A DNA stretch of 64,000 nucleotides from contig JACREZ010000028.1 in assembly GCA_016212665.1 (NCBI GenBank), positions 1 to 64,000 of the forward strand. Reading direction: 5' to 3'. Position 1 is the stretch's first letter, and each line of letters starts with the position of its first letter. The notes under the pieces were generated by a model. That model was not told the DNA's origin and searched no databases. It was given only the letters and a program-made list of their open reading frames with translations. Shown here in pieces: positions 18,197 to 26,852 of the stretch. The position numbers and the translations under genes were made by a program. This DNA comes from Ignavibacteriota bacterium. GTDB lineage: Bacteria > Bacteroidota > Ignavibacteria > UBA10030 > SZUA-254.

Positions 18197-20869
18197 ATGC
18201 GTACTTCATCAATCATAATTTTTATTACTGTTCTTTTAATTTCTGTCAATGGTGTCTCTCAACGTAAGCAAAAACCGAAGCGGGAAGTCCAGCCACAACT
18301 CGCACTCTCAGAAGTTCATCTCAAAACGTTCAAAGCACGAAGCATCGGTCCGGCGATTATGGGTGGACGTGTTTCGGAGATTGCCATTGACCCGAATGAC
18401 AGTTACACATTTTATGTTGCTCTGGGAACGGGAGGTGTGATGAAAACATCAAGCAACGGGGCAATGTTCGATGCAGTGTTTGAGAAGGAATCGGTTGCGG
18501 CGGTTGGCGCTGTTGCGGTTTCACCTGCAAACTCGAATCATGTATGGGTCGGAACCGGTGAAGCAAACGACAGAAACAGTTCGAGTTGGGGAAACGGTGT
18601 GTATCGCTCGACCGATGGTGGTGGCTCGTGGACGAATGTCGGACTGAAGGAATCAAAAACAATTGCACGCATTGTTCTGCATCCGGCAGACACCAACATT
18701 GTGTATGTCGCGGCGATGGGAGATTTGTGGTCGTTCGGTGGCGAGCGTGGTTTGTACAAAACAACTGATGGAGGAAAAACTTGGAACGTAATTCTTACTA
18801 CATCGAAACCGTTCAATGATAGAGTCGGTTGCGGCGATGTTGTGATTGACCCGTCGAATCCGAATAATGTCTATGCGGCAATGTATGCGCGACAACGCAC
18901 TCCGTGGTCGTTCGCTTCCGGTGTTGAGTTGACAGCAGGATATGATGCCGGAGGAATTTTCAAATCAACTGATGCAGGGGCGACGTGGAAGAAACTTGAG
19001 AACGATTTACCAAAACAAACTCAACGTATCGGGTTGACAATCTACAAGAACAACCCGAACATTTTATACGCAATCATCCAAAGCGATGAAGGAGGCACGG
19101 TCAGCATTGATGAAGTGAAAAGTAAAAGCGGCGGTGTGTTTCGCTCAACCGATGCAGGTGAAACATGGACACGAATGAACGCACTCAATCCCCGTTCGTT
19201 CTACTTCAGTCAGATTCGTGTTGACCCGGCGGACAGCATGAAAGTGTATGTGCTTGGTTATGCTGTTCATGTTTCGATGGATGGAGGTATAACGTTCCGT
19301 GAAGACCATTTCGGAAAAGTACATCCCGATTGTCACGCGCTTACAATTGACACGAAGAATCCCAAACGAGTTCTGCTTGGAACGGATGGTGGTGTATATC
19401 AAAGTTTCAATTCAGGGAAGAGTTGGCATTTTCTCAACAACTTTGCTGCGGGAGAATTTTATCGCATCGCTGTTGATATGAGTACGCCATATCGCATCGC
19501 GGGTGGCTTACAGGATAATCTCAATTGGGTGGGACCGAGCCGCACACGAACAAAAGACGGCATCATGAATTCCGATTGGATAAACATTGAAGGAGGCGAC
19601 GGATTTTATTGTGTATTCGACCCGCTCGATTCAAACATCGTCTATGCAGAAGCTCAACAAGGATATGTCTATCGTTTCAATTTGAAAACCGGAGAATCAA
19701 AGGGATTGCGGCCTGAACCTGCAGAAGGACAAAAGGCGTTTCGCTTTCACTGGAACTCTCCGCTTATCGGAAGTGTGCATCAGAAAGGCGCACTGTACTT
19801 AGCGGGCAATCGTGTATTCAAGTTGACAGAGAAAGGAGAAAAATTCAGCGTCATCAGTCCGGACCTTTCGACACAACATCCCGATAAAACTGTTACAACG
19901 GGAAGCGGTGCGGAGAATTTCGGCGTTGTCTATACGCTCGCCGAGTCACCAATCATGAAAGGATTGTTGTGGGCTGGAACGGATGATGGTAAACTCTGGC
20001 TCACGGAAGATGATGGAGTGAACTGGACTGACCTGACAAAGAATCTTCCGAGTGAAATTCAGGGACAGTGGTTCAGCAGAATCGAAGCGAGTCATTTTGA
20101 TACGAAGGTTGCTTATTTGGCTGTTGATGCTCATCGTGCAGGGAACTACTCTCCGCTTGCGTTCAAAACAATTGACGGAGGAAAAAGTTGGGAAAGCATC
20201 ACGAATAATTTACCGGCTGATGGTCCGGTAAAAGTTCTTCGGGAAGATTTGAAAAATCCGAATTTGTTGTTTGCCGGAACCGAGTTCAACTTGTTTGTAA
20301 GTCTCAACGGCGGCGCATCGTGGATGAAATTTGCCGATATTCCAACCGTAGCAGTTGATGATATTCTTATTCATCCCAGAGAAAATGATTTAGTGATTGC
20401 AACACACGGACGTAGTTTGTTTGTCGTTGATGATATTAATCCGTTGCAAGAACTTGCTGACAGTGTTTTAGTGAAAGAAGCGCATCTCTTTTCTATTCGC
20501 CCCGCATTTGGTTCCAATTTACTTTCGGGTTGGGTGGATTGGGGCGGTGTAGGCGAATTCCACGGGTCAAATCCGCCGGAAGGAGCAATCATTAATTATT
20601 ACATAAAAGAATTCACCGGAGAACAAGCAAGAATCTCTGTAACGAATTCTTCAGGACATGTTGTTGCCAATCTTTCCGGAGCGGGAACTCCTGGCATTAA
20701 TCGGATCATCTGGGATTTGAAATGGTCAAGAGAACTGCTAACGGATTATGGTGGAGAAGGACAGACCTTTGTAAAGTCGGGAGAATACACCGTCACTCTG
20801 AATGTTGGAAAATCGAAGAGTGAACAGAAGTTGAAGGTGGAGATTGCGGCGGGAATTGAAACCCGTTAA
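18197..20869 (+). CDS. Secreted VPS10/sortilin-like beta-propeller protein with Asp-box (BNR) repeats
   Basis: This 890-residue exported protein (signal MRTSSIIIFITVLLISVNGVS) carries repeated Asp-box motifs: STDGGGSWTNVGL, TTDGGKTWNVIL, STDAGATWKKL, STDAGETWTRM, TIDGGKSWESI and SLNGGASWMKF. Such repeats form sialidase/sortilin-type propellers. Homologues are commonly labelled glycosyl hydrolase, but the sialidase arginine triad is not obvious, so enzymatic activity should not be assumed. The C-terminal part (about 740-890) includes an immunoglobulin-like segment with IIWDLKW. Families of this kind often run past 1000 residues, so this copy is on the short side. The gene stands alone; a 7-bp repeat array follows its stop codon. 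Confidence 0.82.
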   Translation: MRTSSIIIFITVLLISVNGVSQRKQKPKREVQPQLALSEVHLKTFKARSIGPAIMGGRVSEIAIDPNDSYTFYVALGTGGVMKTSSNGAMFDAVFEKESVAAVGAVAVSPANSNHVWVGTGEANDRNSSSWGNGVYRSTDGGGSWTNVGLKESKTIARIVLHPADTNIVYVAAMGDLWSFGGERGLYKTTDGGKTWNVILTTSKPFNDRVGCGDVVIDPSNPNNVYAAMYARQRTPWSFASGVELTAGYDAGGIFKSTDAGATWKKLENDLPKQTQRIGLTIYKNNPNILYAIIQSDEGGTVSIDEVKSKSGGVFRSTDAGETWTRMNALNPRSFYFSQIRVDPADSMKVYVLGYAVHVSMDGGITFREDHFGKVHPDCHALTIDTKNPKRVLLGTDGGVYQSFNSGKSWHFLNNFAAGEFYRIAVDMSTPYRIAGGLQDNLNWVGPSRTRTKDGIMNSDWINIEGGDGFYCVFDPLDSNIVYAEAQQGYVYRFNLKTGESKGLRPEPAEGQKAFRFHWNSPLIGSVHQKGALYLAGNRVFKLTEKGEKFSVISPDLSTQHPDKTVTTGSGAENFGVVYTLAESPIMKGLLWAGTDDGKLWLTEDDGVNWTDLTKNLPSEIQGQWFSRIEASHFDTKVAYLAVDAHRAGNYSPLAFKTIDGGKSWESITNNLPADGPVKVLREDLKNPNLLFAGTEFNLFVSLNGGASWMKFADIPTVAVDDILIHPRENDLVIATHGRSLFVVDDINPLQELADSVLVKEAHLFSIRPAFGSNLLSGWVDWGGVGEFHGSNPPEGAIINYYIKEFTGEQARISVTNSSGHVVANLSGAGTPGINRIIWDLKWSRELLTDYGGEGQTFVKSGEYTVTLNVGKSKSEQKLKVEIAAGIETR

Positions 20870-20950
20870 TTTCGGATTTCGGATTGCCAATTGCGGATTG
20901 GTTCTTGATGCTTGATGCTCTCTGATTGATATGGGATGTGGGATTCAAGA
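20870..20950. repeat. 7-bp-period repeat array (TTTCGGA / CTTGATG type)
   Basis: Directly after the preceding stop codon come TTTCGGA-like heptamers, then TTGCGGA, then two CTTGATG units and degenerate GGGATGT units. The array reaches to the start of the DUF1684 gene and supplies the spurious upstream ATG at 20931. Confidence 0.7.
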
Positions 20951-20951
20951 T

Positions 20952-21581
20952 ATGAGTAAACGTGTTGTGGTTGTATTCGTAGTGTGTGTTGTATTGTTCG
21001 GTTGTCAGAAAAAGGAACAGACAAGTCAATGGTCAACAGAGGATAGTCTTCGGATTGTGAATGAGATTATCGCTCACCGTCAGGAAGCAGAATTATTTTT
21101 CAAGAATCATTCCGATTCTCCGTTCAATCAGGATACCGCGGCTCATTTTTCCGGCATCAAATGGTTCGAGCCGGATGTTCGATTTTATTTCACATCAAGA
21201 TTGTACAAGAATAATACATCAGAACAAGTAAAAGTGCTTGGGACAAAAGGTGAGGAACGGAAGTATCTGAAGTATGGATACTTCAAGATTGAATTAGGGG
21301 ATGAAGAGTTCAACCTGAACGTCTATAAAGATGCAAATGCGGCGAGTAATTATTTATCGGTCTGGTTTACCGATGAAACGACCGGGAAGGAAACGTACGA
21401 AGTCGGTCGGTATGTTGAAATCGGGAATGAAGTTGCAGACCCGAATTACAAGTACACAATTGATTTTAACAAAGCATTCAACCCGTACTGTGCTTACAGC
21501 GCGAAGTACAGTTGTGCCGTTCCGAGACGGGAGGATTTTTTGCCGTTCGCAATTCGAGCAGGAGAGAGAAAGTACCACTAA
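20952..21581 (+). CDS. DUF1684 family lipoprotein
   Basis: From the ATG at 20952 the product is 209 residues with a lipoprotein signal (MSKRVVVVFVVCVVLFGC). The body has the DUF1684 pattern: a basic-acidic start with RQEAELFFKNHSDSPF, GIKWFEPDVRFYF, LKYGYFKIEL, the FTDETTGKETYEVGRYVEI core and the closing FNKAFNPYCAYSAKYSCAVPRREDFLPFAI. The function of DUF1684 is unknown. I rejected the ATG at 20931, since its seven residues come from the repeat array and would precede the signal peptide. Confidence 0.88.
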   Translation: MSKRVVVVFVVCVVLFGCQKKEQTSQWSTEDSLRIVNEIIAHRQEAELFFKNHSDSPFNQDTAAHFSGIKWFEPDVRFYFTSRLYKNNTSEQVKVLGTKGEERKYLKYGYFKIELGDEEFNLNVYKDANAASNYLSVWFTDETTGKETYEVGRYVEIGNEVADPNYKYTIDFNKAFNPYCAYSAKYSCAVPRREDFLPFAIRAGERKYH

Positions 21582-21821
21582 TGAGTGAAATGGATGGCTT
21601 TGTAAATTCATCTTTTTTCCATATCTTTATCGCCACTCAATCACGATGCCTTGCGTTGAGTTCCTTTCCTGTGAAATAATCAGATGGAACATTAGAAAAC
21701 AACATCTGCAAAAATGCGGAAAAAGCATCGTTTGTTATAAAGGTGTCTCGAAGTTCAATCCTGATAGTTATAAGGAAACGCCAGAATGTGCCACCTCAAG
21801 AAAAGAATATAACTTATACAT

Positions 21822-21896
21822 GGTGCCCATAGTTCAGCTGGTTAGAACGCCAGGTTGTGGCCCTGGAGGTCGAGGGTTCAAGTCCCTTTGGGCACC
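21822..21896 (+). tRNA. tRNA-His (anticodon GTG)
   Basis: The gene folds as a cloverleaf with acceptor GTGCCCA/TGGGCAC and anticodon GTG. The extra G at position -1 (21822) pairs with C73 (21896), the identity feature of tRNA-His. The T-loop is TTCAAGT. CCA is not encoded. Confidence 0.95.
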
Positions 21897-21906
21897 CAAC
21901 ATAACA

Positions 21907-21973
21907 ATTGCGGATCGCGAATTTCGGATTTCGGATTGAGTCAATCCGAAATTGGCAATCCGCAATCCGCAAT
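21907..21973. repeat. 31-bp imperfect inverted repeat between tRNA-His and tRNA-Glu
   Basis: Arms 21907-21937 and 21943-21973 match over 31 positions with five mismatches around the loop GAGTC. Both arms consist of degenerate CGGATTT / CGGATTG heptamers. In a tRNA transcript this would form a long hairpin between the two tRNAs. Confidence 0.8.
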
Positions 21974-21980
21974 GGAAAAA

Positions 21981-22053
21981 GCCCCCATCGTCTAGAGGCC
22001 TAGGACACGAGCTTTTCAAGCTTGTAACACGAGTTCGAATCTCGTTGGGGGTA
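21981..22053 (+). tRNA. tRNA-Glu (anticodon TTC)
   Basis: The sequence forms a complete cloverleaf with acceptor GCCCCCA/TGGGGGT, anticodon stem CGAGC/GCTTG, loop TTTTCAA (anticodon TTC) and T-loop TTCGAAT. The discriminator is A. CCA is not encoded. It is 84 bp after tRNA-His. Confidence 0.95.
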
Positions 22054-22144
22054 CAAAACTCTCACATGGTTCTGTGTCATTCATTGACGCAGAACCAGTT
22101 TGGGAGACAGAGTACCGCATGAAAGCCACACACATAACTTCCAC

Positions 22145-23119
22145 ATGCTTGCTGTAATTCCCGTCGCCGGAGTCGGTAGCCGACTCCGTCCGCACACCTA
22201 TTCTCTTCCCAAAGTTCTTCTCAATGTCGCCGGCAAGCCAATCATCGGTCACATCCTTGATAAAATTATTGCTGATGGATTTACCGAAGCAACAATCATC
22301 GTCGGATACATGGGAGAAAAAATCAAAGAATATGTTCATGCGAATTATTCCATCAAAGTTGATTTCATAGAACAGGAAGAACGGAAGGGGTTGGCTCATG
22401 CGATTCATCTAGCAAAAGGAACGCTGACCGACGAACCGTTTCTCATCATCCTAGGCGATACAATTTTTGATGTTGACCTCAAGCCGGTGATTACAAGCGA
22501 ACACACTTCGATTGGAGTGAAGTATGTTGAAGACCCGCGCCGGTTCGGCATCACAGAGTTGCGCGAAGGATTTGTCTCGAAGTTTATTGAGAAGCCGGAA
22601 CATCCGACAAGTAACTTTGCAATTGTCGGTTTATATTGGATTAAAAATCCGAAATTACTTGAGCAATGTATTGATGAGTTGCTTGCAAAAGATATTCGGA
22701 CAAGAGGAGAGTATCAACTCACTGATGCGTTGCAACTGATGATGGAACGTGGCGACAAAATTAAAACATTTCAGGTTGATGGCTGGTACGATTGTGGAAA
22801 GCCGGAAACACTTCTCTCTACCAATCGTCATCTGCTCGATAAACAACAAGCCGTGTACAATCTTGATGGCGTTGTTGTTGTTCCGCCCGTGTATATTTCC
22901 AACAAAGCAAAGATTACTCATTCGGTCATCGGTCCGTACGCAACCATCGCGGCAAACACCGTTGTTGCAGATTCGGTGATTCGTAACTCCATCGTCAGTG
23001 AAGATGCGCAGGTGTTTCGTTCGTTGCTTGATAATTCGATTATCGGAAATCATGCAATGGTGAAAGGCGGATTCAAGCGTATTAACGTTGGCGATTCTTC
23101 AGAAATAGATTTTTATTAA
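22145..23119 (+). CDS. Sugar-phosphate nucleotidyltransferase with left-handed beta-helix tail
   Basis: The 324-residue enzyme has the nucleotidyltransferase signature VIPVAGVGSRLRPHTYSLPK at its very start, which fixes the ATG at 22145. It is followed by LGDTIFD (metal-binding aspartate) and VDGWYDCGKPETLL. The C-terminal 70 residues are hexapeptide repeats (VYISNKAKITHSVIGPYATI). The pattern matches long glucose-1-phosphate thymidylyltransferases and related UDP-sugar pyrophosphorylases; the nucleotide preference cannot be told from sequence. It stands 15 bp upstream of metK and may be co-transcribed, although the pathways differ. Confidence 0.88.
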   Translation: MLAVIPVAGVGSRLRPHTYSLPKVLLNVAGKPIIGHILDKIIADGFTEATIIVGYMGEKIKEYVHANYSIKVDFIEQEERKGLAHAIHLAKGTLTDEPFLIILGDTIFDVDLKPVITSEHTSIGVKYVEDPRRFGITELREGFVSKFIEKPEHPTSNFAIVGLYWIKNPKLLEQCIDELLAKDIRTRGEYQLTDALQLMMERGDKIKTFQVDGWYDCGKPETLLSTNRHLLDKQQAVYNLDGVVVVPPVYISNKAKITHSVIGPYATIAANTVVADSVIRNSIVSEDAQVFRSLLDNSIIGNHAMVKGGFKRINVGDSSEIDFY

Positions 23120-23134
23120 TTAAAAGGATTCATC

Positions 23135-24295
23135 ATGTCTTACCTGTTTACTTCCGAATCAGTCTCGGAAGGACATCCCGATAAAGTTTGTGACCAGATT
23201 TCCGATGCAGTGCTTGACGCGCTGTTTGAACAAGATAACACTTCACGCGTAGCGTGCGAGAGTTTTGTTACGACCGGACTTGCGCTTGTTGGCGGTGAAG
23301 TAACAACGAAAGGATACGTTGACGTTCAGAAAATTGTCCGCAATGTTATCAAAGATATTGGCTACACCGAAGCCGGTGTCGGTTTCGATGCAGATTCATG
23401 TTCGGTGCTTTCGGCGCTTCACTCACAATCTCCCGATATTGCAATGGGAGTTGACAAAGGGGGCGCAGGAGACCAAGGAATGATGTTCGGGTACGCATGT
23501 ACGGAAACACCGGAACTCATGCCGATGCCGATAATGTATTCGCATCAGTTAGTAAAGCGTCTTGCCGATATTAGGAAAAAAGAGAACGGGTTGATGCCGT
23601 ACCTCAGACCGGATGCAAAATCTCAGGTGACAATTGAGTATGATAACAAAAAGCCTGTTCGTGTTCATACCGTTGTTGTTTCAACACAGCACGCGCCGAA
23701 AATTTTGCAAAAGAAAATCAAAGAAGATGTTATCGAGAATGTTGTAAAGAAAGTGATTCCCGCGAGCATGCTTGATAAAAAGACGCGGTACTTTGTCAAC
23801 CCGACGGGAATGTTTGAAATTGGCGGTCCGCACGGCGATAGCGGATTGACGGGAAGAAAAATAATTGTTGATACATACGGCGGACGCGCACCGCACGGTG
23901 GCGGCGCTTTCTCCGGTAAAGACCCGACGAAAGTTGACCGGAGCGCGGCATACGCATCGCGGCACATTGCAAAAAATATTGTTGCCGCCGGACTCGCAAC
24001 AGAATGTTTGATTCAGGTCGCGTACGCAATCGGTGTAAAAGAACCGGTTTCGATACATGTCAATACATACAACACAGGAAGAATTCCCGACCACGAATTA
24101 GAAAAGATTGTGAAAGAACATGCGGTCGAAGGAGGAGCGATGGATTTAACTCCCCGCGGCATCATCTCCCGGCTCGACCTCCGTCGCCCGATTTACAGAA
24201 AAACTGCCGCATACGGTCACTTCGGACGAAACGAAAAAGAATTTACATGGGAAAAACTTGACCTTGTGAAAGTGTTGCAGAGAGCAGTTCGTTGA
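23135..24295 (+). CDS. metK: S-adenosylmethionine synthase
   Basis: MetK makes SAM from methionine and ATP. The 386-residue protein shows [20 protein letters not shown] at the start, [16 protein letters not shown] (ATP-binding hexapeptide region) and [19 protein letters not shown] (P-loop-like active-site block). Length and motifs are standard. An AAAGGA ribosome-binding site precedes the ATG. The gene is followed by ahcY after a small four-helix-bundle gene flanked by 7-bp repeats, so the SAM cycle genes appear to have been separated by an insertion. Confidence 0.97.
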   Translation: MSYLFTSESVSEGHPDKVCDQISDAVLDALFEQDNTSRVACESFVTTGLALVGGEVTTKGYVDVQKIVRNVIKDIGYTEAGVGFDADSCSVLSALHSQSPDIAMGVDKGGAGDQGMMFGYACTETPELMPMPIMYSHQLVKRLADIRKKENGLMPYLRPDAKSQVTIEYDNKKPVRVHTVVVSTQHAPKILQKKIKEDVIENVVKKVIPASMLDKKTRYFVNPTGMFEIGGPHGDSGLTGRKIIVDTYGGRAPHGGGAFSGKDPTKVDRSAAYASRHIAKNIVAAGLATECLIQVAYAIGVKEPVSIHVNTYNTGRIPDHELEKIVKEHAVEGGAMDLTPRGIISRLDLRRPIYRKTAAYGHFGRNEKEFTWEKLDLVKVLQRAVR

Positions 24296-24297
24296 TT

Positions 24298-24325
24298 GGT
24301 TAGTGGGTAATGGTGAGTTGTTAGT
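24298..24325. repeat. 7-bp tandem repeat (GGTTAGT family), left flank of the four-helix gene
   Basis: Four heptamers (GGTTAGT, GGGTAAT, GGTGAGT, TGTTAGT) begin two bases after the metK stop codon. The reverse complement of the same word family lies at 24728-24791 on the other side of the small gene. Confidence 0.75.
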
Positions 24326-24333
24326 TCGATACT

Positions 24334-24726
24334 ATGGAAGCAGAGCGACCAAAATATGGATTTGAAGAATTAGAAGTTTACAAAAGTGCAAGGGAATTCC
24401 GAGCTAAAATGTATGCTTTAACGAAGGAACTCCCAGCACATGAAAAATTCAACCTTGTGTCACAAATCAGACGAGCATCGGTTTCACTCACAAATAACAT
24501 AGCAGAAGGTCATGGACGATTTCACTATCAGGAAAATATTCAATTTATCAGACAGTCACGCGGTTCGCTTGAGGAATTAATAGATGATTTGAATATATGC
24601 CATGATGAAAAATATATTGACGAAAGTAAAATCATAGAACTAAAAAATGAAGCATACACATTGTTGAAAAGAATAAATGGATATATTGTCTATCTTCAAA
24701 ATCAAAAGCGACAACAAAACGAATAA
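24334..24726 (+). CDS. Four-helix-bundle protein of the 23S rRNA intervening-sequence (S23) family
   Basis: The 130-residue helical protein has the family signature SQIRRASVSLTNNIAEGHGR (residues about 45-64), preceded by FEELEVYKSAREF and followed by RQSRGSLEELIDDLNI. Members occur inside 23S rRNA intervening sequences and as dispersed orphan genes in Bacteroidota, and resemble the Avd protein of diversity-generating retroelements. No reverse transcriptase or variable repeat is nearby, so a DGR is not supported. The gene sits between metK and ahcY with inverted 7-bp repeat arrays on both sides, which suggests insertion as a cassette. The molecular role is unknown. Confidence 0.88.
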   Translation: MEAERPKYGFEELEVYKSAREFRAKMYALTKELPAHEKFNLVSQIRRASVSLTNNIAEGHGRFHYQENIQFIRQSRGSLEELIDDLNICHDEKYIDESKIIELKNEAYTLLKRINGYIVYLQNQKRQQNE

Positions 24727-24727
24727 A

Positions 24728-24791
24728 ACTACCCACTAACAACTCACAACTAACTTTTTTAACTAACCAATTAACCACTAACCAGTCACCA
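24728..24791. repeat. 7-bp tandem repeat (ACTAACC family), right flank of the four-helix gene
   Basis: About nine heptamers (ACTACCC, ACTAACA, ACTCACA, ACTAACT, a T-rich unit, CTAACCA, ATTAACC, ACTAACC, AGTCACC) fill the spacer up to ahcY. Their complement is the GGTTAGT/GGTGAGT type found at 24298-24325, so the two arrays are inverted relative to each other. Confidence 0.75.
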
Positions 24792-24795
24792 TAAC

Positions 24796-26076
24796 ATGGA
24801 CAACAAACCAGGACACTACAAAGTAAAAAATCTCAAACTCGCAGCGGAAGGAAAGAAACTTATCGCATGGGCGGAATCAAGAATGCCGGTCTTGATGGCA
24901 TTGCGCGAGAAGTATAAAAGAACAAAGCCGCTGAAAGGGTATCGCATCGCGGGATGCTTGCACGTAACGAAAGAAACAGCCGTGCTTGTCAAAACATTTG
25001 TTGATGCAGGTGCGAAAGTCAGTTGGAGCGGGTGCAATCCTCTTTCCACAAACGATGCTGTTTCTGCTTCGCTTGCGGCGGACGGAATTTCCATTTTCGC
25101 ATGGCATGGAATGTCGGTGAAGGAATTTTATTGGTGCATCGAAGAGACATTGAAAATCAAACCGAATTTAACGCTCGATGATGGCGCCGATTTGATTTTT
25201 ACTATTCACAACAAACATCCTGAGTTTGCAGAAAAGTATGTCATCGGCGGAACGGAAGAAACGACAACAGGCGTTCATCGGCTTCGTGCGATGGCGGCGG
25301 ATGGCGCGTTGAAATATCCGGTCATTGCCGTGAACGATGCAGAGACAAAATGGGATTTTGACAATGTGTATGGAACGGGACAATCAACACTCGATGGAAT
25401 TCTTCGCGCAACAAGTATTTTACTTGCGGGTAAGAATGTTGTGGTTGCCGGTTACGGACATTGCGGACGCGGAGTTGCAATGCGTGCAAAAGGTCTCGGA
25501 GCGAATGTCATTGTTACGGAAATAAAAGCAACGACCGCTTTGAAGGCAACGCTCGACGGAATGAGAGTGATGACAATGGATGAAGCGGCAAAAGTTGGTG
25601 ATGTATTTATCACTGCAACAGGTGTGAAGGATATTATCGTTGCACGGCATTTCAAAAAGATGAAACATGGCGCAATTGTTTGTAACACCGGACACTACGA
25701 TTGCGAAGTAAACTTGGTTGATTTGCAAGGAATATCGAAAGAAGTGAAAGACGTTCGACCGAACAATGAAGAATATGTGATGAACGATGGGAAGAGCGTA
25801 TTCGTTCTTGCAAAAGGTCGGCTTGTCAATCTTGCCGCTGCAGAAGGACATCCATCGGAAGTGATGGACATGTCGTTTGCAAATCAATTCATGTCGCAGT
25901 TACGCTTGGCAGAAGCACATAAGCAAGGAAAGAAACTCGAAAATAAAGTCTATGATATTTCCGCCGAACAAGACCAGGAAATAGCCGGAGTAAAACTTGC
26001 AACCATGGGAATAAAGATTGACAAACTCACTGCCGCACAAAGTAAATATATGAATGATTACAGCGCGGGGACGTGA
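24796..26076 (+). CDS. ahcY: Adenosylhomocysteinase
   Basis: AhcY splits S-adenosylhomocysteine, the product of SAM-dependent methylation, into homocysteine and adenosine using bound NAD. The 426-residue protein lacks the insertion of about 40 residues found in longer bacterial forms. Landmarks are GCLHVTKETAVL, GCNPLSTNDAV, the NAD-binding stretch VVVAGYGHCGRGVAMRAKGLG, VFITATGVKDII and NTGHYDCEV. With metK upstream it closes the methylation cycle; the four-helix gene separates them. A hairpin terminator follows about 20 bp after the stop. Confidence 0.96.
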   Translation: MDNKPGHYKVKNLKLAAEGKKLIAWAESRMPVLMALREKYKRTKPLKGYRIAGCLHVTKETAVLVKTFVDAGAKVSWSGCNPLSTNDAVSASLAADGISIFAWHGMSVKEFYWCIEETLKIKPNLTLDDGADLIFTIHNKHPEFAEKYVIGGTEETTTGVHRLRAMAADGALKYPVIAVNDAETKWDFDNVYGTGQSTLDGILRATSILLAGKNVVVAGYGHCGRGVAMRAKGLGANVIVTEIKATTALKATLDGMRVMTMDEAAKVGDVFITATGVKDIIVARHFKKMKHGAIVCNTGHYDCEVNLVDLQGISKEVKDVRPNNEEYVMNDGKSVFVLAKGRLVNLAAAEGHPSEVMDMSFANQFMSQLRLAEAHKQGKKLENKVYDISAEQDQEIAGVKLATMGIKIDKLTAAQSKYMNDYSAGT

Positions 26077-26095
26077 TTGGTAGGTAGTTCAGTAG

Positions 26096-26127
26096 AAAAA
26101 GGTGGTCAGAGATGGTCACCTTTTTTT
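26096..26127 (+). terminator. Intrinsic terminator after ahcY
   Basis: AAAAAGGTG pairs with CACCTTTTT around a 12-nt loop, followed by Ts. It lies between ahcY and the convergent PIN-domain gene and could act in both directions. Confidence 0.65.
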
Positions 26128-26129
26128 GT

Positions 26130-26534
26130 TTATGAATGAATTACAACAGTAAATCCTTGTTCAACAAAATGTTCATCGAAACAGAATACACCTTCTATAC
26201 TTAATTCACGCATTACCTGGAAACTGGTACAATCAACATAACTTAGTTTGCGGCGTGAAAAAGTAAGTAAATTATTTATTGCTTGTTCATGAGTGAGTTT
26301 ATCCATCCATACTATTTGGAGTAAGGGATAAATATCCTCTTGAAATACTCGTACTGATTCCAGTCCGAAGCGATGCTGGGCTAACGCTAATGTCTCAACA
26401 ATAATATAATTTGATGTTATGAGAATTTTGTCGTTTGTAATAAGTTCGTTCCAGGTATTCGTTGCCGATTCATGGTTTTCATCATCTTCATCTAATACTG
26501 CGAGAAAAGCAGAAGTATCCAAAAACACCTTCAC
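26130..26534 (-). CDS. vapC: PIN-domain toxin (VapC-type)
   Basis: The 134-residue protein carries the four acidic residues of a PIN ribonuclease: D6 in FLDTSAF, E47 in IIVETLA, D101 in SYVDCTSF and D120 in CFDEHF. It should cleave RNA, often tRNA, when freed from its antitoxin. Its ATG overlaps the stop of the upstream antitoxin gene by 4 bp (ATGA), the usual arrangement. The reading frame is intact, unlike the second PIN gene in the window at 41832-42221. Confidence 0.9.
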   Translation of the reverse strand: MKVFLDTSAFLAVLDEDDENHESATNTWNELITNDKILITSNYIIVETLALAQHRFGLESVRVFQEDIYPLLQIVWMDKLTHEQAINNLLTFSRRKLSYVDCTSFQVMRELSIEGVFCFDEHFVEQGFTVVIHS

Positions 26535-26779
26535 AGCCGTAAACTCTCCGCAAGATAGTCATCGTGTCGAGTTGATAAATCATGTAAACCGGATTTGAAA
26601 CGACCCGCAACGGATAGAGCGCGTTGTTTCTGCTGAACGTCCGGTTTTCGCGTTTCATTTAATAAAAATTGTCCAAGTTTTTCTTTAATGAATTCGATAA
26701 TTGTTAAATGACGTTTTGTAGCCATTTCTTCAATAATTTTCATTTGTTCATCAGATAATTCAATTAGCGTTTGAGTCAT
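26531..26779 (-). CDS. vapB: Antitoxin of the VapBC locus
   Basis: I start this 82-residue protein at the ATG at 26779, because an AGGAG site lies 9 bp before it and directly abuts the alternative ATG at 26788. The N-terminal half is a short DNA-binding-like helical segment (LIELSDEQMKIIEEMATKRH). The C-terminal tail GRFKSGLHDLSTRHDDYLAE matches the toxin-binding peptide of PIN-associated antitoxins. It should repress the operon and neutralise the downstream toxin. The overlap with vapC supports translational coupling. Confidence 0.85.
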   Translation of the reverse strand: MTQTLIELSDEQMKIIEEMATKRHLTIIEFIKEKLGQFLLNETRKPDVQQKQRALSVAGRFKSGLHDLSTRHDDYLAESLRL

Positions 26780-26852
26780 TTTCACCATCTCCTAAATTAG
26801 AGTTACAATAAGATGATACAATATTTTTCAATATTATCAAATCCGAAATTCA

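Noticed and set aside
18197-20869. Functional sialidase
   Set aside because: Asp-box repeats alone are structural; the catalytic arginine triad and Tyr/Glu pair were not identifiable.
21646-21939. Open frame of 97 codons across the tRNA-His gene
   Set aside because: It reads straight through the tRNA and the inverted repeat, and has no protein-like features.
24334-24726. Accessory protein of a diversity-generating retroelement
   Set aside because: The protein resembles the Avd/S23 fold, but there is no reverse transcriptase, template repeat or variable target in the window.
23120-24795. SAM or SAH riboswitch controlling metK/ahcY
   Set aside because: The spacers are only 15 bp and about 70 bp, and the latter is filled by 7-bp repeats; there is no room for a known fold.
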